A DNA stretch of 64,000 nucleotides from Shewanella sp. GD04112 (GCF_029835735.1 NZ_JAOEAL010000001.1:434001-498000); one strand, 5' to 3'. Counted from the stretch's first letter, positions 26,057-36,488 are shown. Notes: generated by a model from the letters alone, not told the origin. Numbers and translations are program-made.

Positions 26057-27049
26057 TTACTCTTTCAATAAAATAAAGTGTTCAATCAAGCGGATCATCA
26101 GTTCTTTTTGGTCTGGCAAACTTTCGGCCACCAGCAAAGCTAAAGCCACTAAGGTCGTGTCATTAATTTGCTCGCTCACGGGTTTAGCTAACAGATGCTG
26201 ATTTTGCTGTAAGTACCACAAAAAGAGAAATGAACCTGTGCGCTTATTACCATCGGCAAAGGGATGATTTTTGATGATGAAATACAATAGATGGGCGGCG
26301 CGGCTAGCCACATTCGGGTAAAACCATTCGCCACCAAACCCTTGTTCAATGGTCGCAATGCTGGAAGCTAAGCCATTGCCCCGTAGCTGAGCAAACAAGT
26401 CAGTCGCTTCACCTTTTGCTATCAGATTCGTTTTTAAGGCTGCAATTGCGGCTAATACCTCATCAAGCGCCAAAGGCTGCATCTGTTGCTGTTTGTGGGT
26501 GATTTCCGTCAGGCTTTGCTCATCATAGCCTTGTAGTAGCGACCAAGAGCGGGCGTACTCGGCAATTACGTTCACAACCGCTTGACCGTCTGGATTGATC
26601 AGGGCTTGGTTGGTTAAGGTCTTTGAAAGGAGGGCTAATGCTTGGTTAAACTCAATACCACGCTGTACAAGGCGTTGCTGGTTTAGGGTGTAACCTTGGA
26701 GTAAATGCTGCTTTAAGGTATTGGTTGCCCACTGGCGGAACTGCACACCGCGTTTGGACTTTACCCGATAGCCAACAGAAATAATCACATCAAGGTTAAA
26801 GTATTGAGTTTGGTAGGTTTTACCATCATCAGCAGTACGTGCAAATATTGCACATACTGAATCCCGCTCTAGTTCGCCCTCTTTAAAGACGTTGTTGATA
26901 TGCTTAGTGATCACCGAACGCTCACGGTCGAACAATACACAAATTTCCGCTTGGGTTAACCAAACCGTCTCGGTATCGACAGCCACAGTCAGCTGTAACT
27001 GACCGTCTTGACTGATAAAAATATCATGTTGTGATAGTTGGTGATCCAC
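26057..27049 (-). CDS. RhuM-Fic fusion protein
   Basis: 330 residues from a GTG at 27049 with GAGGA upstream. The N-terminal RhuM/virulence-type domain (about residues 15-125) contains VWLTQAEICVLFDRERSVI, the YFNLDVIISVGYRVKSKRG signature and FRQWATNTLKQHLLQGY. The C-terminal Fic/DOC domain has the catalytic motif HPFADGNKR at residues 262-270 with the AMP-transferring histidine H262. Fic proteins modify target proteins with nucleotides. Proteins of this composition are common between hsdS and hsdR in type I loci, but their target and any antitoxin element are not known; no separate antitoxin gene is seen. Confidence 0.92.
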   Translation of the reverse strand: MDHQLSQHDIFISQDGQLQLTVAVDTETVWLTQAEICVLFDRERSVITKHINNVFKEGELERDSVCAIFARTADDGKTYQTQYFNLDVIISVGYRVKSKRGVQFRQWATNTLKQHLLQGYTLNQQRLVQRGIEFNQALALLSKTLTNQALINPDGQAVVNVIAEYARSWSLLQGYDEQSLTEITHKQQQMQPLALDEVLAAIAALKTNLIAKGEATDLFAQLRGNGLASSIATIEQGFGGEWFYPNVASRAAHLLYFIIKNHPFADGNKRTGSFLFLWYLQQNQHLLAKPVSEQINDTTLVALALLVAESLPDQKELMIRLIEHFILLKE

Positions 27050-27133
27050 TGTTTATCCTCTTAACTCAAGGGGCTGTACTGTTGATGTTGCGTATCTTTG
27101 CTACAGCGGTCAATGCTTTGTCGTCCCTTGGGA

Positions 27134-28447
27134 TTAGACAACTGAATCGTTATCGACCTTAACCCGCACTTTGCCCGTCAATAGATCCTGCATAAGGGCT
27201 TTTTTGTTATCTTGAACTTTAGATAGTTTCTCTTGCTTTATTGCTATCCAACTATCCAAAGAATCCAATGTTTTTACTATCTGATGCATTTCCTCTATTG
27301 GCGGAATTGCTACTTTAGTATTGCGAATTGACATTAAATTCAACCCAGCTTTAGCTCCAGAATCATTATTGGCTGTAAATTGTTTCTGGGAGTTTTCATA
27401 TGAAAGAAAGTGCCCTACCCAGCGTGAAATTTCTGGATTATTCAATCTAACTAGAGATATATGCTGATTTACATATGCTTCGCCTAAGTCATCATTAACA
27501 ACAGCAATAATTCCTAAGTCAGCAGTTATCGAAATTAACACATCTCCTGTTTTGACTAATGTCCTTTTTCCTTCTGCGGAATTGGGGGGCGTAACATGTA
27601 CGACATCTTTAAATCTAAAATTTATATGTTCACGAGTTAGGTTACCAATTCGAATAAACATAGCCCCTGATTTAGAGTAATACTCAGCCCAACCTCGAGA
27701 GCCACTCGTTATGAACGATGCTAATTCTCCCAGTGAGCTAACTTCCCAGTTTTTTGGGATTCTGCCAACGGGGGAGTCTTTAAATTCGATGTGGGGCACA
27801 TATTTATCACCGTGCTTGGTGCCTACACCATTCGTGAGCAGTGTTTGCATCATGGCGGTTTTAAGGTCTTTAAGCTTATCGATTTGTGCTTGAGTCTTTT
27901 CAATCACCTCATCCACTGACGTCAAAATCGCAGCAATCTTTCGCTGTTCAGAGAGTGGGGGGAGAGGCACTAAGTGCCTTCTCAATGTACTAATGCTAAT
28001 TGCAGGCTGAGCTGTTTCTGTTAACAGTTTACCAAGTTCACCATTTAGCTGCATGAAATGTAAATGGCTAACTAAAAAATAATTTGACGCAACATCTTTA
28101 TTAACAGTCATTTTTAAAGAGTTACCAGCGAGAATACCCACAGGATGACCTTTAGGTATGATTGCACATGCACCAGCATTCATACCAATTTTGGCCATTA
28201 ATATATCGCTAGGAGCTGCTGAGCTTCTAATTTGCTCCTGATATTTTTCTTGGTCTACAAATACATAGTTCTTTTTAATAAATCGATTTGACGTAACGAA
28301 ACCACTTTGAAAAACGGGTATACCAGTCTCTCTATAGTGCTCTGTTTTTAAATTACTACCAAACGGACCATCTACAACACCGTGTTTGCCATTACAAATA
28401 TCTGAGATGCTAATCAAACACCACTCTTCTGGAACCAAATTACTCAT
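27134..28447 (-). CDS. hsdS: Type I restriction-modification specificity subunit
   Basis: 437 residues in two halves of the usual HsdS plan. Target recognition domain 1 (about residues 5-165) is followed by the conserved helix with [31 protein letters not shown]. Target recognition domain 2 begins after [16 protein letters not shown] (about 230) and ends with the second conserved helix [28 protein letters not shown]. Each domain reads half of a bipartite DNA site. The ATG overlaps the hsdM stop by eight bases (coupled translation). The site recognised cannot be told from sequence. Confidence 0.94.
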   Translation of the reverse strand: MSNLVPEEWCLISISDICNGKHGVVDGPFGSNLKTEHYRETGIPVFQSGFVTSNRFIKKNYVFVDQEKYQEQIRSSAAPSDILMAKIGMNAGACAIIPKGHPVGILAGNSLKMTVNKDVASNYFLVSHLHFMQLNGELGKLLTETAQPAISISTLRRHLVPLPPLSEQRKIAAILTSVDEVIEKTQAQIDKLKDLKTAMMQTLLTNGVGTKHGDKYVPHIEFKDSPVGRIPKNWEVSSLGELASFITSGSRGWAEYYSKSGAMFIRIGNLTREHINFRFKDVVHVTPPNSAEGKRTLVKTGDVLISITADLGIIAVVNDDLGEAYVNQHISLVRLNNPEISRWVGHFLSYENSQKQFTANNDSGAKAGLNLMSIRNTKVAIPPIEEMHQIVKTLDSLDSWIAIKQEKLSKVQDNKKALMQDLLTGKVRVKVDNDSVV

Positions 28448-30245
28448 AACCTAGTTCCTTCAGGTAGCCCTGCATCTCTTGCTCTGCTTCGGCTACTTCT
28501 GCATCAAGCTGATGCAATGATACTTGGTACTTGTCCCACCAGCGCTCTAGTTGGCCGACAATTGCTCCTGCATTGTCGGCATTCCCGCCGTCCATGGCGG
28601 TCAGCCCACTAGTTTCACTATTTACTAGCTCTGTACTCTCTATTCGCTCAAGGCTGTTTTCAACAAGCGGGCGGATCTGTTCTTTGGTTTCGATTTCGGC
28701 TTTAAATGCGTAATAGCCATCATTAGCTTTATCGAACACAGCCGAAACATCGAAGCCTTTGAGGATCTCTTGTTGAATGTATTCATCTTCCACTTCACGC
28801 ACCGGAATACCGCCGTGCAATATGGCGCGTACATCGAAGATCTCTGCTGGTGGCGAGGTGTCGGCGTAGCGGCGAATATTGAGGTTGTAATCGTTGTCTG
28901 CGATCTCGCTAAGCTCAACCACTTTTGAGTAGCGTGACAGCTCGGTGTAATTGTCAAAAGTCTCGACTATCTTGGCGATATCTTGTGGGCGCAGTTTGTT
29001 TTGGTTCTTGCCTTCTTCAAACTCAAGCTCGCTGTTGATGAACAACACCTTTCCTCTACGAGCTATTGGCTTCTGCTTGTTGATGATAAGCAAACACGCA
29101 GGAATGCCTGTGCCATAGAATAAACCTGAAGGTAGGCCGATCACCGCTTCTAATAAGTCGTCTTCGAGTATGCCTTTGCGAATATCTTTTTCGCTTGAGC
29201 CTCGAAACAGCACACCATGGGGCATTACAACGCCGACCATGCCATCATCATTGGTACTGGCGATCATATGCTGCACAAAGGCTAGGTCGCCAGCATCTTT
29301 CGGTGGGGTGCCATAGGGGAAGCGGCCAAATTTATCCTTATCGCAGTCTTCTTTGCCCCATTTCGATAACGAAAATGGTGGATTGGCAATCACGCGATTA
29401 AAGGTCATTAGACTGCCATCGAGCGTATGCTTAGGCTCGCGCAGGGTATCGCCCTTGCGAATGTCGGCACTTTGTACCCCGTGCAAAAACATGTTCATCT
29501 TACAGATTGCCCATGTATTGAGGTTCATCTCTTGGCCGTATAAAGACAGGTTAGCGGCATTCTCGTTATGGGTCGCAAGATAATTACGCATTTGGATCAG
29601 CATACCGCCCGAACCCACTGTTGGGTCGTAAATTCGCATGCCTGCATGGGGCTTTAGCAATGCCACCAGCAGTTGCACCACTTCGCTCGGGGTATAGAAC
29701 TCACCACCTTTTTTACCCGCACTATCGGCAAACATTTTAATCAAATATTCGTAGGCGGTGCCGAGTAAATCGGGGCGTTCGAAATCACTATTGCGCAGGC
29801 GGTACTTGTTAAAGTGGCTGAGCAGGTCGCGTAGCTTATTATCGGAGAGCTTGTTTTTAATGTTGAAGTCAATAGAGACTAACACGCCCTCAAGGTTTGG
29901 GTTGTGCTCTTCAATGGCTTCAGCGGCGGTATTGAGCGCCTCACCTATGTTGTGCTTTAAGTCTTTAAGCGCTGACCAGCGGGCAACGTCAGGAATATAG
30001 AAGGTGCTGTCGTACTCATCTTCATCACTGGCTAAGGCTTCGGCCTCGACTTGGGTTTTACCTTTGGCAAGGTAGTATTCGATCACCTGTTCACGGGCTT
30101 CATCGAATGAATCCGATAGACGCTTAAGGAACATCATGCCGAAGATGTAGTCTTTGAACTCTGATGCATCCATATTGCCGCGAAGAATATCCGCCGTTTC
30201 CCAGAGGAAAGACTCTAACTGTTGAAGAGTGATTTGATTTGGCAC
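28440..30245 (-). CDS. hsdM: Type I restriction-modification DNA methyltransferase subunit
   Basis: 601 residues from a GTG at 30245. An N-terminal helical HsdM_N domain (about 1-150) begins [20 protein letters not shown]. The methylase domain carries the S-adenosylmethionine site DPTVGSGG (from D207) and the catalytic NPPF (288-291), the adenine-N6 motif. A C-terminal helical tail contacts HsdS. Makes the protective methyl mark and, with HsdS and HsdR, the restriction complex. First gene of hsdM-hsdS-fic; the gap upstream holds its promoter. Confidence 0.96.
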   Translation of the reverse strand: MPNQITLQQLESFLWETADILRGNMDASEFKDYIFGMMFLKRLSDSFDEAREQVIEYYLAKGKTQVEAEALASDEDEYDSTFYIPDVARWSALKDLKHNIGEALNTAAEAIEEHNPNLEGVLVSIDFNIKNKLSDNKLRDLLSHFNKYRLRNSDFERPDLLGTAYEYLIKMFADSAGKKGGEFYTPSEVVQLLVALLKPHAGMRIYDPTVGSGGMLIQMRNYLATHNENAANLSLYGQEMNLNTWAICKMNMFLHGVQSADIRKGDTLREPKHTLDGSLMTFNRVIANPPFSLSKWGKEDCDKDKFGRFPYGTPPKDAGDLAFVQHMIASTNDDGMVGVVMPHGVLFRGSSEKDIRKGILEDDLLEAVIGLPSGLFYGTGIPACLLIINKQKPIARRGKVLFINSELEFEEGKNQNKLRPQDIAKIVETFDNYTELSRYSKVVELSEIADNDYNLNIRRYADTSPPAEIFDVRAILHGGIPVREVEDEYIQQEILKGFDVSAVFDKANDGYYAFKAEIETKEQIRPLVENSLERIESTELVNSETSGLTAMDGGNADNAGAIVGQLERWWDKYQVSLHQLDAEVAEAEQEMQGYLKELGYE

Positions 30246-30463
30246 TGGTTTTCTCTAATGAATTTGGTAAGCACTGTGGGTTAAGTGATGCTGATAAAAG
30301 TACCCTGTGCATTGATGCGCCAAAGTGTACTGATAAGGGGGGGAGGGTACAACGCTATGATGCGGAAATATGCGCTGTGCGGCAAAGTCGTACCGTTGGT
30401 GCTTGATTGCTTCTACTTTTACTCTATGAATTTGATTTTACAAACTGTAAACATGGCTTGTTG
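30246..30463 (-). promoter_or_regulatory. Intergenic region upstream of hsdM
   Basis: About 220 bases between hsdM and the right-hand module with no credible gene. It must carry the hsdM promoter. A run of eight G residues occurs near 30337. No convincing promoter pair or operator was identified. Confidence 0.4.
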
Positions 30464-30679
30464 TTAAAATGTTAACCGTATCATTGTTTTGGATCTTATG
30501 CAGGTTTTAGTTGAGTTTTCCTCACTCTTTGCCAGTGTATAATTTTGTTTTACATGCATTTTTGTTGGCGTCTGGTTTTGGGCTGATGTTGTTGTGATCC
30601 ACTCATAGCTGATCCACGTTTCAGCGTGAGATCCACTTCGGTTTCTGTCTAATTGTTTTAAAATTGTTAGTGTTTTCAT
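30464..30679 (-). CDS. Possible small protein downstream of the Gp2-like gene
   Basis: 71 residues; its ATG overlaps the stop of the Gp2-like gene by four bases (ATGA), which favours a real coupled gene. The product is polar, Thr/Lys/Ser-rich, with no recognised family (KLDRN-type start, then TWISYEWITTTSAQNQTPTK). Three GATCCAC repeats lie within the same DNA (30596-30636), so the stretch could equally be a cis-acting site. Low confidence as a gene. Confidence 0.35.
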   Translation of the reverse strand: MKTLTILKQLDRNRSGSHAETWISYEWITTTSAQNQTPTKMHVKQNYTLAKSEENSTKTCIRSKTMIRLTF

Positions 30680-31371
30680 GCTCTGCTTGAACTCGTTTGA
30701 AAGCGTTTTACTTTATTTGGGGTGAGTTCTTTACTGTAATTCTTGGCAAGGTAGCTGATCCTGTGAATTGCAGACTCAACACTTTTAAGCCCGTTGCGTT
30801 CAATTTTATAGCTTGCCGACTCAGGTAACCATGCTGAAGTGTCTGGATGCAAATAGCATGCTTTCTGAACCTGTTGAAATGCGCCCCAGCCTGACTTGGC
30901 TTTATGCCCATTGAGTAGAATGAAGCAGTGATAATGCGCTTTGTCGCTTCTTGGTGTTTGTTCTCGTACCCAAAATAACCATGCTTTAGATTGGTACTTC
31001 TTATCTAGGTATCTCAACAGGGTTTTGCGGTATTTGCTGATTACGCTGTTATTGGGTGTTTCGGTATAGACTCGTAGATCGAATCTGACGAGTAGGATTT
31101 TAGAATAGTGACTCAGAGCTGTTAGCAGTTGATCAATCGCTGCACTCATAATGCTGGAGCTGATGCCGTGTTCAAAGCTCATCACTTTAAATAAGGTTTC
31201 TTGATATAGAAAATCTTCTAAGGGAAAGCGAAGAGCGGAAATATTATAAATAACCTGCTCGTAGTGAGGGTTGTAAAGTGGCGTAAAGCGAGACCTACCA
31301 TAGTATTGCAGATGCTTAGACTGCATTTTTTTGCTGGTTAAACGTGATTTAGAGCCTGCATTCGTCAGCAT
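30676..31371 (-). CDS. Inovirus Gp2-like (YagK/YfjJ) protein
   Basis: 231 residues. The centre, LLVRFDLRVYTETPNNSVISK, then RTL-type basic helices, AWLFWVREQTPRSDKAHYHCF (H146-Y-H148) and ILLNGHK, is the pattern of the inovirus Gp2 / YagK-YfjJ C-terminal family, with an H-x-H reminiscent of HUH replication enzymes. Such genes are frequent in satellites and integrative islands beside AlpA. Replication of an excised form is an inference; a tyrosine of the YxxxY type is present at KYRKTLLRYLDKKY, but its catalytic role is unproven. Confidence 0.8.
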   Translation of the reverse strand: MLTNAGSKSRLTSKKMQSKHLQYYGRSRFTPLYNPHYEQVIYNISALRFPLEDFLYQETLFKVMSFEHGISSSIMSAAIDQLLTALSHYSKILLVRFDLRVYTETPNNSVISKYRKTLLRYLDKKYQSKAWLFWVREQTPRSDKAHYHCFILLNGHKAKSGWGAFQQVQKACYLHPDTSAWLPESASYKIERNGLKSVESAIHRISYLAKNYSKELTPNKVKRFQTSSSRA

Positions 31372-31454
31372 TTAATCGCACTCGGTTGAGCTTTGTCGCA
31401 GTTTGTTGCGTTTACAGGCCAAAAGAAGGCGGCAAGTGCCGCCTTGGTTAGCTA

Positions 31455-31679
31455 TTACTTAGTGCCGTTTAGCCAGTTGATATAACTTGATTCAGACCAA
31501 CCAATAGTTCGATTTTGACTTTTGATGGGTTGAATAAAGACCTTTCTTTTTACTCGTCTGTACAGTGTTGTTCTATCTATGCCGAGTAATTGGCACATTT
31601 CAGTGATTCGGATTATTCGCTCCATCGGTCGCTGCTGGTTGAGCAATTGGGCAAATTGAGTTCTTTTACTCGGTTTCAT
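31455..31679 (-). CDS. AlpA-family DNA-binding regulator (second copy)
   Basis: 74 residues. IIRITEMCQLLGIDRTTLYRRVKR, then a short wing and GWSESSYINWL, is the AlpA helix-turn-helix pattern (regulator or excisionase of phage P4-type islands). The start is either 31679 or, given the usual AlpA length, the ATG at 31625. Its 5' end overlaps the preceding AlpA-like gene by 14 bases, so both are in one transcript that continues to the Gp2-like gene. Confidence 0.85.
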   Translation of the reverse strand: MKPSKRTQFAQLLNQQRPMERIIRITEMCQLLGIDRTTLYRRVKRKVFIQPIKSQNRTIGWSESSYINWLNGTK

Positions 31680-31914
31680 ACCTCGCCCCCTCAGTAACTT
31701 GTTCGGATAGTTCTCCGCCAGAGTGAACCCATTGCATCAGTTCTGAAAGACGCCAACCGACAGAACGATTTCCAAGTTTTATGCGTTTAGGGAAACGGTT
31801 AAGTCTTTCTAGCTGAAAAGCTTGTGAGCGGCTGATAGACGTGATTAGTTTACGCTCTGTTTCTCGTACTATACGGTCTTGAATGGCTGAATTTTCGATA
31901 CTAAAGAGGGACAT
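31666..31914 (-). CDS. AlpA-family DNA-binding regulator (first copy)
   Basis: 82 residues, ATG at 31914 with GGAG upstream. RKLITSISRSQAFQLERLNR, then FPKRIKLGNRSVGWRLSELMQW, matches the AlpA winged HTH (start-turn-helix, F-P, GWR-x-SE-x-x-x-W). It differs enough from the downstream copy to have a separate target. In P4-like elements AlpA drives integrase expression or excision; here it lies at the end opposite to int. Confidence 0.85.
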   Translation of the reverse strand: MSLFSIENSAIQDRIVRETERKLITSISRSQAFQLERLNRFPKRIKLGNRSVGWRLSELMQWVHSGGELSEQVTEGARYETE

Positions 31915-31979
31915 AGATGCTCCTATAGATTGTCTCTGTTTGGCTTAGGAGTATCTTGCCTGTTTGCAATTGTGATTTC

Positions 31980-32009
31980 GGGGTAAAAACGAAATTTGAT
32001 TTTTACCCC
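31980..32009. promoter_or_regulatory. Perfect inverted repeat upstream of the AlpA pair
   Basis: GGGGTAAAAA and TTTTTACCCC separated by ten bases, lying between the DUF6387-like gene and the first AlpA gene. Either an operator for the AlpA transcript or a terminator for the upstream gene. Confidence 0.55.
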
Positions 32010-32021
32010 AAATTTAATCCC

Positions 32022-32846
32022 TTAAATATCCTGCATTTTAGTGCCTAACGCCCACGTATTTTGCCTGATATTCGCAAATAGTTGCATTAGATGAGATTCG
32101 TTGCTGAGAATCTTGCGATAAAACGGTGCATAGGTTTTTTTATATAGCTCGATTCTAGGCTCTTGTTTAGATTCTTCCCCAAGCAGTAATTCACTCAATA
32201 CATTTTGTGTAAATTCCAGCTTTTGCCAATTATCTTCATAAAAAGGGATATGGTTATAGCAATACATCATGAGATCAAGGTAGGGGATCAACTTATAAGT
32301 CAGCAGTTTTTTGAAGGTTTTCTCATTTGCTTGAAAATTGTCAGGCGTTTGGGGTTCTGGGATTGATAGGGTTTTGCGCAGCTGATTAATCAGGAACTCA
32401 CAGTCACCCAATATCGCTTTATTGGGTTTAGTTAAGTCTATACCTAACACGGTTAAGTCTCGAACCTGCCCCAGCAAAGGCACGAGTAGTTGCGGCTCTA
32501 AGTCTAAGTAGTCATCACCACTGCGGAGTTTAATCTCTTCAGTTATCCCGAGAAGATCAACATGGTTCAATGCGATGACTGTCGGAAGGTCTGGTTGTGT
32601 AACCGGATTCGAATTGATGATGACATAACCCTGCTGGATCAGTTGCCACCGTTTACTGTCAGTCAGTTTTCTACCATTAGGAAAAGTCGGTGTGTTGTGA
32701 AGGGTCAACCTGAGTTCTAGCTCATTAAGAAATTGCGCAGCAGTGAGATCAGCAAGGCAATCATAGTTCTTAATTGAAAACCAATTAGGCCATTTGGGAT
32801 GGTCTGATGTTTTAATTCGTATTGAGTTAGCTGCGGATGTTTGCAT
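32022..32846 (-). CDS. DUF6387-like island protein
   Basis: 274 residues, ATG at 32846 with a weak ribosome site. Starts with WPNWFSIKNYDCLADLTAAQFLNELELRL, a W-F-x-x-x-NYD-L pattern that I associate with DUF6387 proteins found at the ends of integrative elements; the assignment is from memory and not certain. Soluble, no catalytic motif seen, mostly helical C-terminal half. Being the outermost gene next to attR, it may take part in element maintenance, but the function is unknown. Confidence 0.65.
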   Translation of the reverse strand: MQTSAANSIRIKTSDHPKWPNWFSIKNYDCLADLTAAQFLNELELRLTLHNTPTFPNGRKLTDSKRWQLIQQGYVIINSNPVTQPDLPTVIALNHVDLLGITEEIKLRSGDDYLDLEPQLLVPLLGQVRDLTVLGIDLTKPNKAILGDCEFLINQLRKTLSIPEPQTPDNFQANEKTFKKLLTYKLIPYLDLMMYCYNHIPFYEDNWQKLEFTQNVLSELLLGEESKQEPRIELYKKTYAPFYRKILSNESHLMQLFANIRQNTWALGTKMQDI

Positions 32847-32874
32847 CGATATAAACTCGGCAAGGAATTATCTC

Positions 32875-32897
32875 GGGGTACACATGGGGGTACATAT
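32875..32897 (+). repeat. Right tandem GGGGTACATAT repeat, probable arm-type site
   Basis: Same 23-bp block as at 18166-18188 with one substitution (the first unit reads GGGGTACACAT), same orientation, 63 bases inside the right att core. Confidence 0.6.
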
Positions 32898-32904
32898 AAT
32901 GCGA

Positions 32905-32936
32905 AAAGGGGCTAGCCATAGCAGGCTAACCCCTTT
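32905..32936 (-). terminator. Element-borne terminator now serving fis
   Basis: AAAGGGGCTAGCC pairs with GGCTAACCCCTTT with one mismatch and a 6-base loop, followed by a short U-run on the minus strand (AAAA at 32904-32907 read in reverse). It lies 26 bases past the fis stop and inside the element. Confidence 0.7.
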
Positions 32937-32959
32937 CATAACAATCACTTAATCTAAAT

Positions 32960-34252
<1,293 letters not shown>

Positions 34253-34397
34253 TTACTGTTTCACCTTAGCTCTTCAAAGGGGCGCTATAGTAGCCCTTTT
34301 TATTGGCCGTGAAAAGGTCAATAAATGACCTAGGAGCAATTTTTTTTCTTGACTTTTTAGCCTTGAGAAGTCATCGACAAAATAAGCCTAAGCCAGT

Positions 34398-34418
34398 GGT
34401 GGCGCATGTTGCGCCACC
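34398..34418. terminator. Hairpin after prmA
   Basis: GGTGGCGCA pairs with TGCGCCACC around a 3-base loop, eight bases past the prmA stop. No U-run, so a weak terminator or a stabilising stem-loop. Confidence 0.45.
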
Positions 34419-34426
34419 CTTTAGCG

Positions 34427-35308
34427 TTATTTGCGCTTACCTGTCAAGCGGCTCCAATCTTCTTTGTGAGCCGCTTCGTCCATGTCGAACCATTGGCTAT
34501 AGAAGTCAGAGATTTCTTGCGCTTGCTCTTTAAGCAGTCCTGAGAGGGCTAATTTACCGCCAGATTTGACGCGCTCGGCGATAAGGGGGGCAAGTTCACG
34601 CAGTGGGCCTGCGAGAATATTGGCAACTAACACATCGGCCTTAAGATCGGCGGGTTGATCTTCTGGCAGATAAAGTGCTAATTGGTCGGCAACATCATTA
34701 CGCTCGGCATTGGCTTTAGAGGCTTCGATGGCTTGATAGTCGATATCGATACCTGTGACCTTTTTTGCGCCCAGTTTCAGCGCCGCCACGGCGAGAATGC
34801 CTGAGCCGCAGCCAAAGTCGATCACTTCTTCGTTGCTGAGATCTAAGCTATCTAACCACTCTAAACACAGTGCTGTCGTTGGGTGAGTGCCTGTGCCGAA
34901 GGCAAGGCCCGGATCTAAGATCACGTTCACTGCGCTTGGATCGGGAACTTCACGCCAGCTTGGGCAAATCCATAGGCGTTTACCAAATTGGATTGGGTGG
35001 TAGTTATCCATCCACTCGCGAACCCAGTCTTTATCTTCAATTTGCTCGATTTTGTGGCTGAAGTGCTCGCCTAAAAACGGCAGGGTTTTCAGCATCTCGA
35101 TAGTCGGTGCGAGATCTGTGTCAGCCTCGAACAGGGCAACCACTACGGTATCTTGCCACAGAGGGGTTTCGCCCAGTTTAGGCTCAAAAATCGGGGTGTC
35201 TTTACCATCTTCAAAGGTAATAGAAACGGCGCCTTCTTCCATAAGTAAGTCGCTGATGGTTTCAGCATCGTCACTGTTAGTGTTAATGCGAAGTTGGATC
35301 CAAGGCAT
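34427..35308 (-). CDS. prmA: Ribosomal protein L11 methyltransferase
   Basis: 293 residues from the ATG at 35308, exactly the E. coli length; an upstream in-frame extension is not needed. Trimethylates ribosomal protein L11. The N-terminal substrate domain begins [16 protein letters not shown]. The methylase core shows [19 protein letters not shown], then the S-adenosylmethionine motif [20 protein letters not shown] and [11 protein letters not shown] (N-I-L-A in place of N-P-P-Y). Reads away from the fumarate reductase genes. Confidence 0.97.
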   Translation of the reverse strand: MPWIQLRINTNSDDAETISDLLMEEGAVSITFEDGKDTPIFEPKLGETPLWQDTVVVALFEADTDLAPTIEMLKTLPFLGEHFSHKIEQIEDKDWVREWMDNYHPIQFGKRLWICPSWREVPDPSAVNVILDPGLAFGTGTHPTTALCLEWLDSLDLSNEEVIDFGCGSGILAVAALKLGAKKVTGIDIDYQAIEASKANAERNDVADQLALYLPEDQPADLKADVLVANILAGPLRELAPLIAERVKSGGKLALSGLLKEQAQEISDFYSQWFDMDEAAHKEDWSRLTGKRK

Positions 35309-35749
35309 GGGTAAAATCCTGTGGCTAGGTTTAAAAAATATCGCGCTATTGTATACCCAAACTGCGCTAATTTGCAGAATTCGATGGCAATTAAACGTTA
35401 GCGATGGTGAGGAGGTGGGTTGAGGGATTTGCGCTAGCAATCTAGGGGTTTTGGGTAGTAAATGAAGTTTATTTCAGCATGGACAAGGAGTTAGCTTGTC
35501 AGCTGTTGGTTGTACGCAAAATCGAACCGCTCGTTTCGATTTTTAATATAAAGCCATGAAATATAATGGTTAATTGGTTTTACCTTTGTTTGGTTTTTAC
35601 GACTTTTTTGTGATCCTCTTCTAAGAGTTGACGCTTATCCCGTGAGTTGCCTCACGCTTTAAATCTGTGACACTCAGCCGCGTTTTTTGTTGCTGCTATG
35701 GTGTAGTTTGCAAAGAGGCGTCAACAAACCATTAAAGGGTAAAAGCAAG
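35309..35749. promoter_or_regulatory. Divergent intergenic region between prmA and the fumarate reductase genes
   Basis: About 440 bases without a credible gene. Contains a small hairpin CGTGAG-TTGC-CTCACG (35641-35656) and ATCGAA/TTCGAT (35521-35540) followed by T residues. The promoters of both divergent transcripts must lie here; no confident CRP, FNR or ArcA site was found by eye. Confidence 0.4.
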
Positions 35750-36475
35750 ATGACAAGCGTAACGCGCGTTCACACTAGCGTGAAAACACAGGGGATAGGT
35801 CACCCTTGGTCGGCTAAGGCCGATAGATTACAGAGCGCGACTGGTATTATGCTGGGCTGCTTTCTGTTGTTACATATGCATTTCGAGTCGAGCATTCTGC
35901 TGGGTAAAGAGGCCTTTTACTATGTGGTGCAGTTGCTCGAAGGCGGTATGTTTAGCAGTACGGGCCATGGCTTTCCGATTGTCACTAAAGTCTTCTCAGT
36001 GTTTATGCTGCTCGTGGTGATTCTACATGCAGCCGTTGCTCTTAGACGGTTTCCGGCGCAGCTTGGGCAGTGGCGAGCGTTGCGATCACATTTAGGTGGC
36101 ATTAAACATCGCGATACCCATGCTTGGTTTTGGCAGTTGATCACGGGTTTTATTCTGTTTTTCCTGGTGCCAGTGCACCTCTTTACCATGATCTTAAATC
36201 CTGAAATTGGTCCACATTTATCGGCCGAGCGTGTCTATCACGATAATGCTTGGTTGCTCTACGCCCTGTTGCTGCCCGCGGTCGTCATCCACGCCATGAT
36301 TGGTTTATACCGAGTGGCGGTTAAGTGGGGCATCACGACCCAGCGCTCCGGCTTACGTAAGCTTGCTAAGGTATTGATTATCTATTTGTTATGCCTAGGT
36401 GGTGCGAGCTTAGTCTCCTATATGTTTATCGGTAGTGAGCTAAGTGTGCCGGTGCAGCCTTATGTGCCCCATTGA
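35750..36475 (+). CDS. frdC: Fumarate reductase cytochrome b subunit, first copy
   Basis: 241 residues from the ATG at 35750 (an upstream in-frame extension is unlikely). Five membrane helices with histidines suited to two hemes b: FLLLHMHFESSILL, VVILHAAVALRRFP, FLVPVHLFTMIL and VVIHAMIGLYRVAVKWG. This is the di-heme, Wolinella-type (class B) anchor, which draws electrons from menaquinol for FrdAB. Followed by a second, related cytochrome b gene, then frdA and frdB. Confidence 0.88.
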   Translation: MTSVTRVHTSVKTQGIGHPWSAKADRLQSATGIMLGCFLLLHMHFESSILLGKEAFYYVVQLLEGGMFSSTGHGFPIVTKVFSVFMLLVVILHAAVALRRFPAQLGQWRALRSHLGGIKHRDTHAWFWQLITGFILFFLVPVHLFTMILNPEIGPHLSAERVYHDNAWLLYALLLPAVVIHAMIGLYRVAVKWGITTQRSGLRKLAKVLIIYLLCLGGASLVSYMFIGSELSVPVQPYVPH

Positions 36476-36488
36476 TTGAAATCCAATT

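Noticed and set aside
30285..30467. 60-codon plus-strand frame upstream of hsdM
   Set aside because: No ribosome site or family and it runs through the hsdM promoter region.
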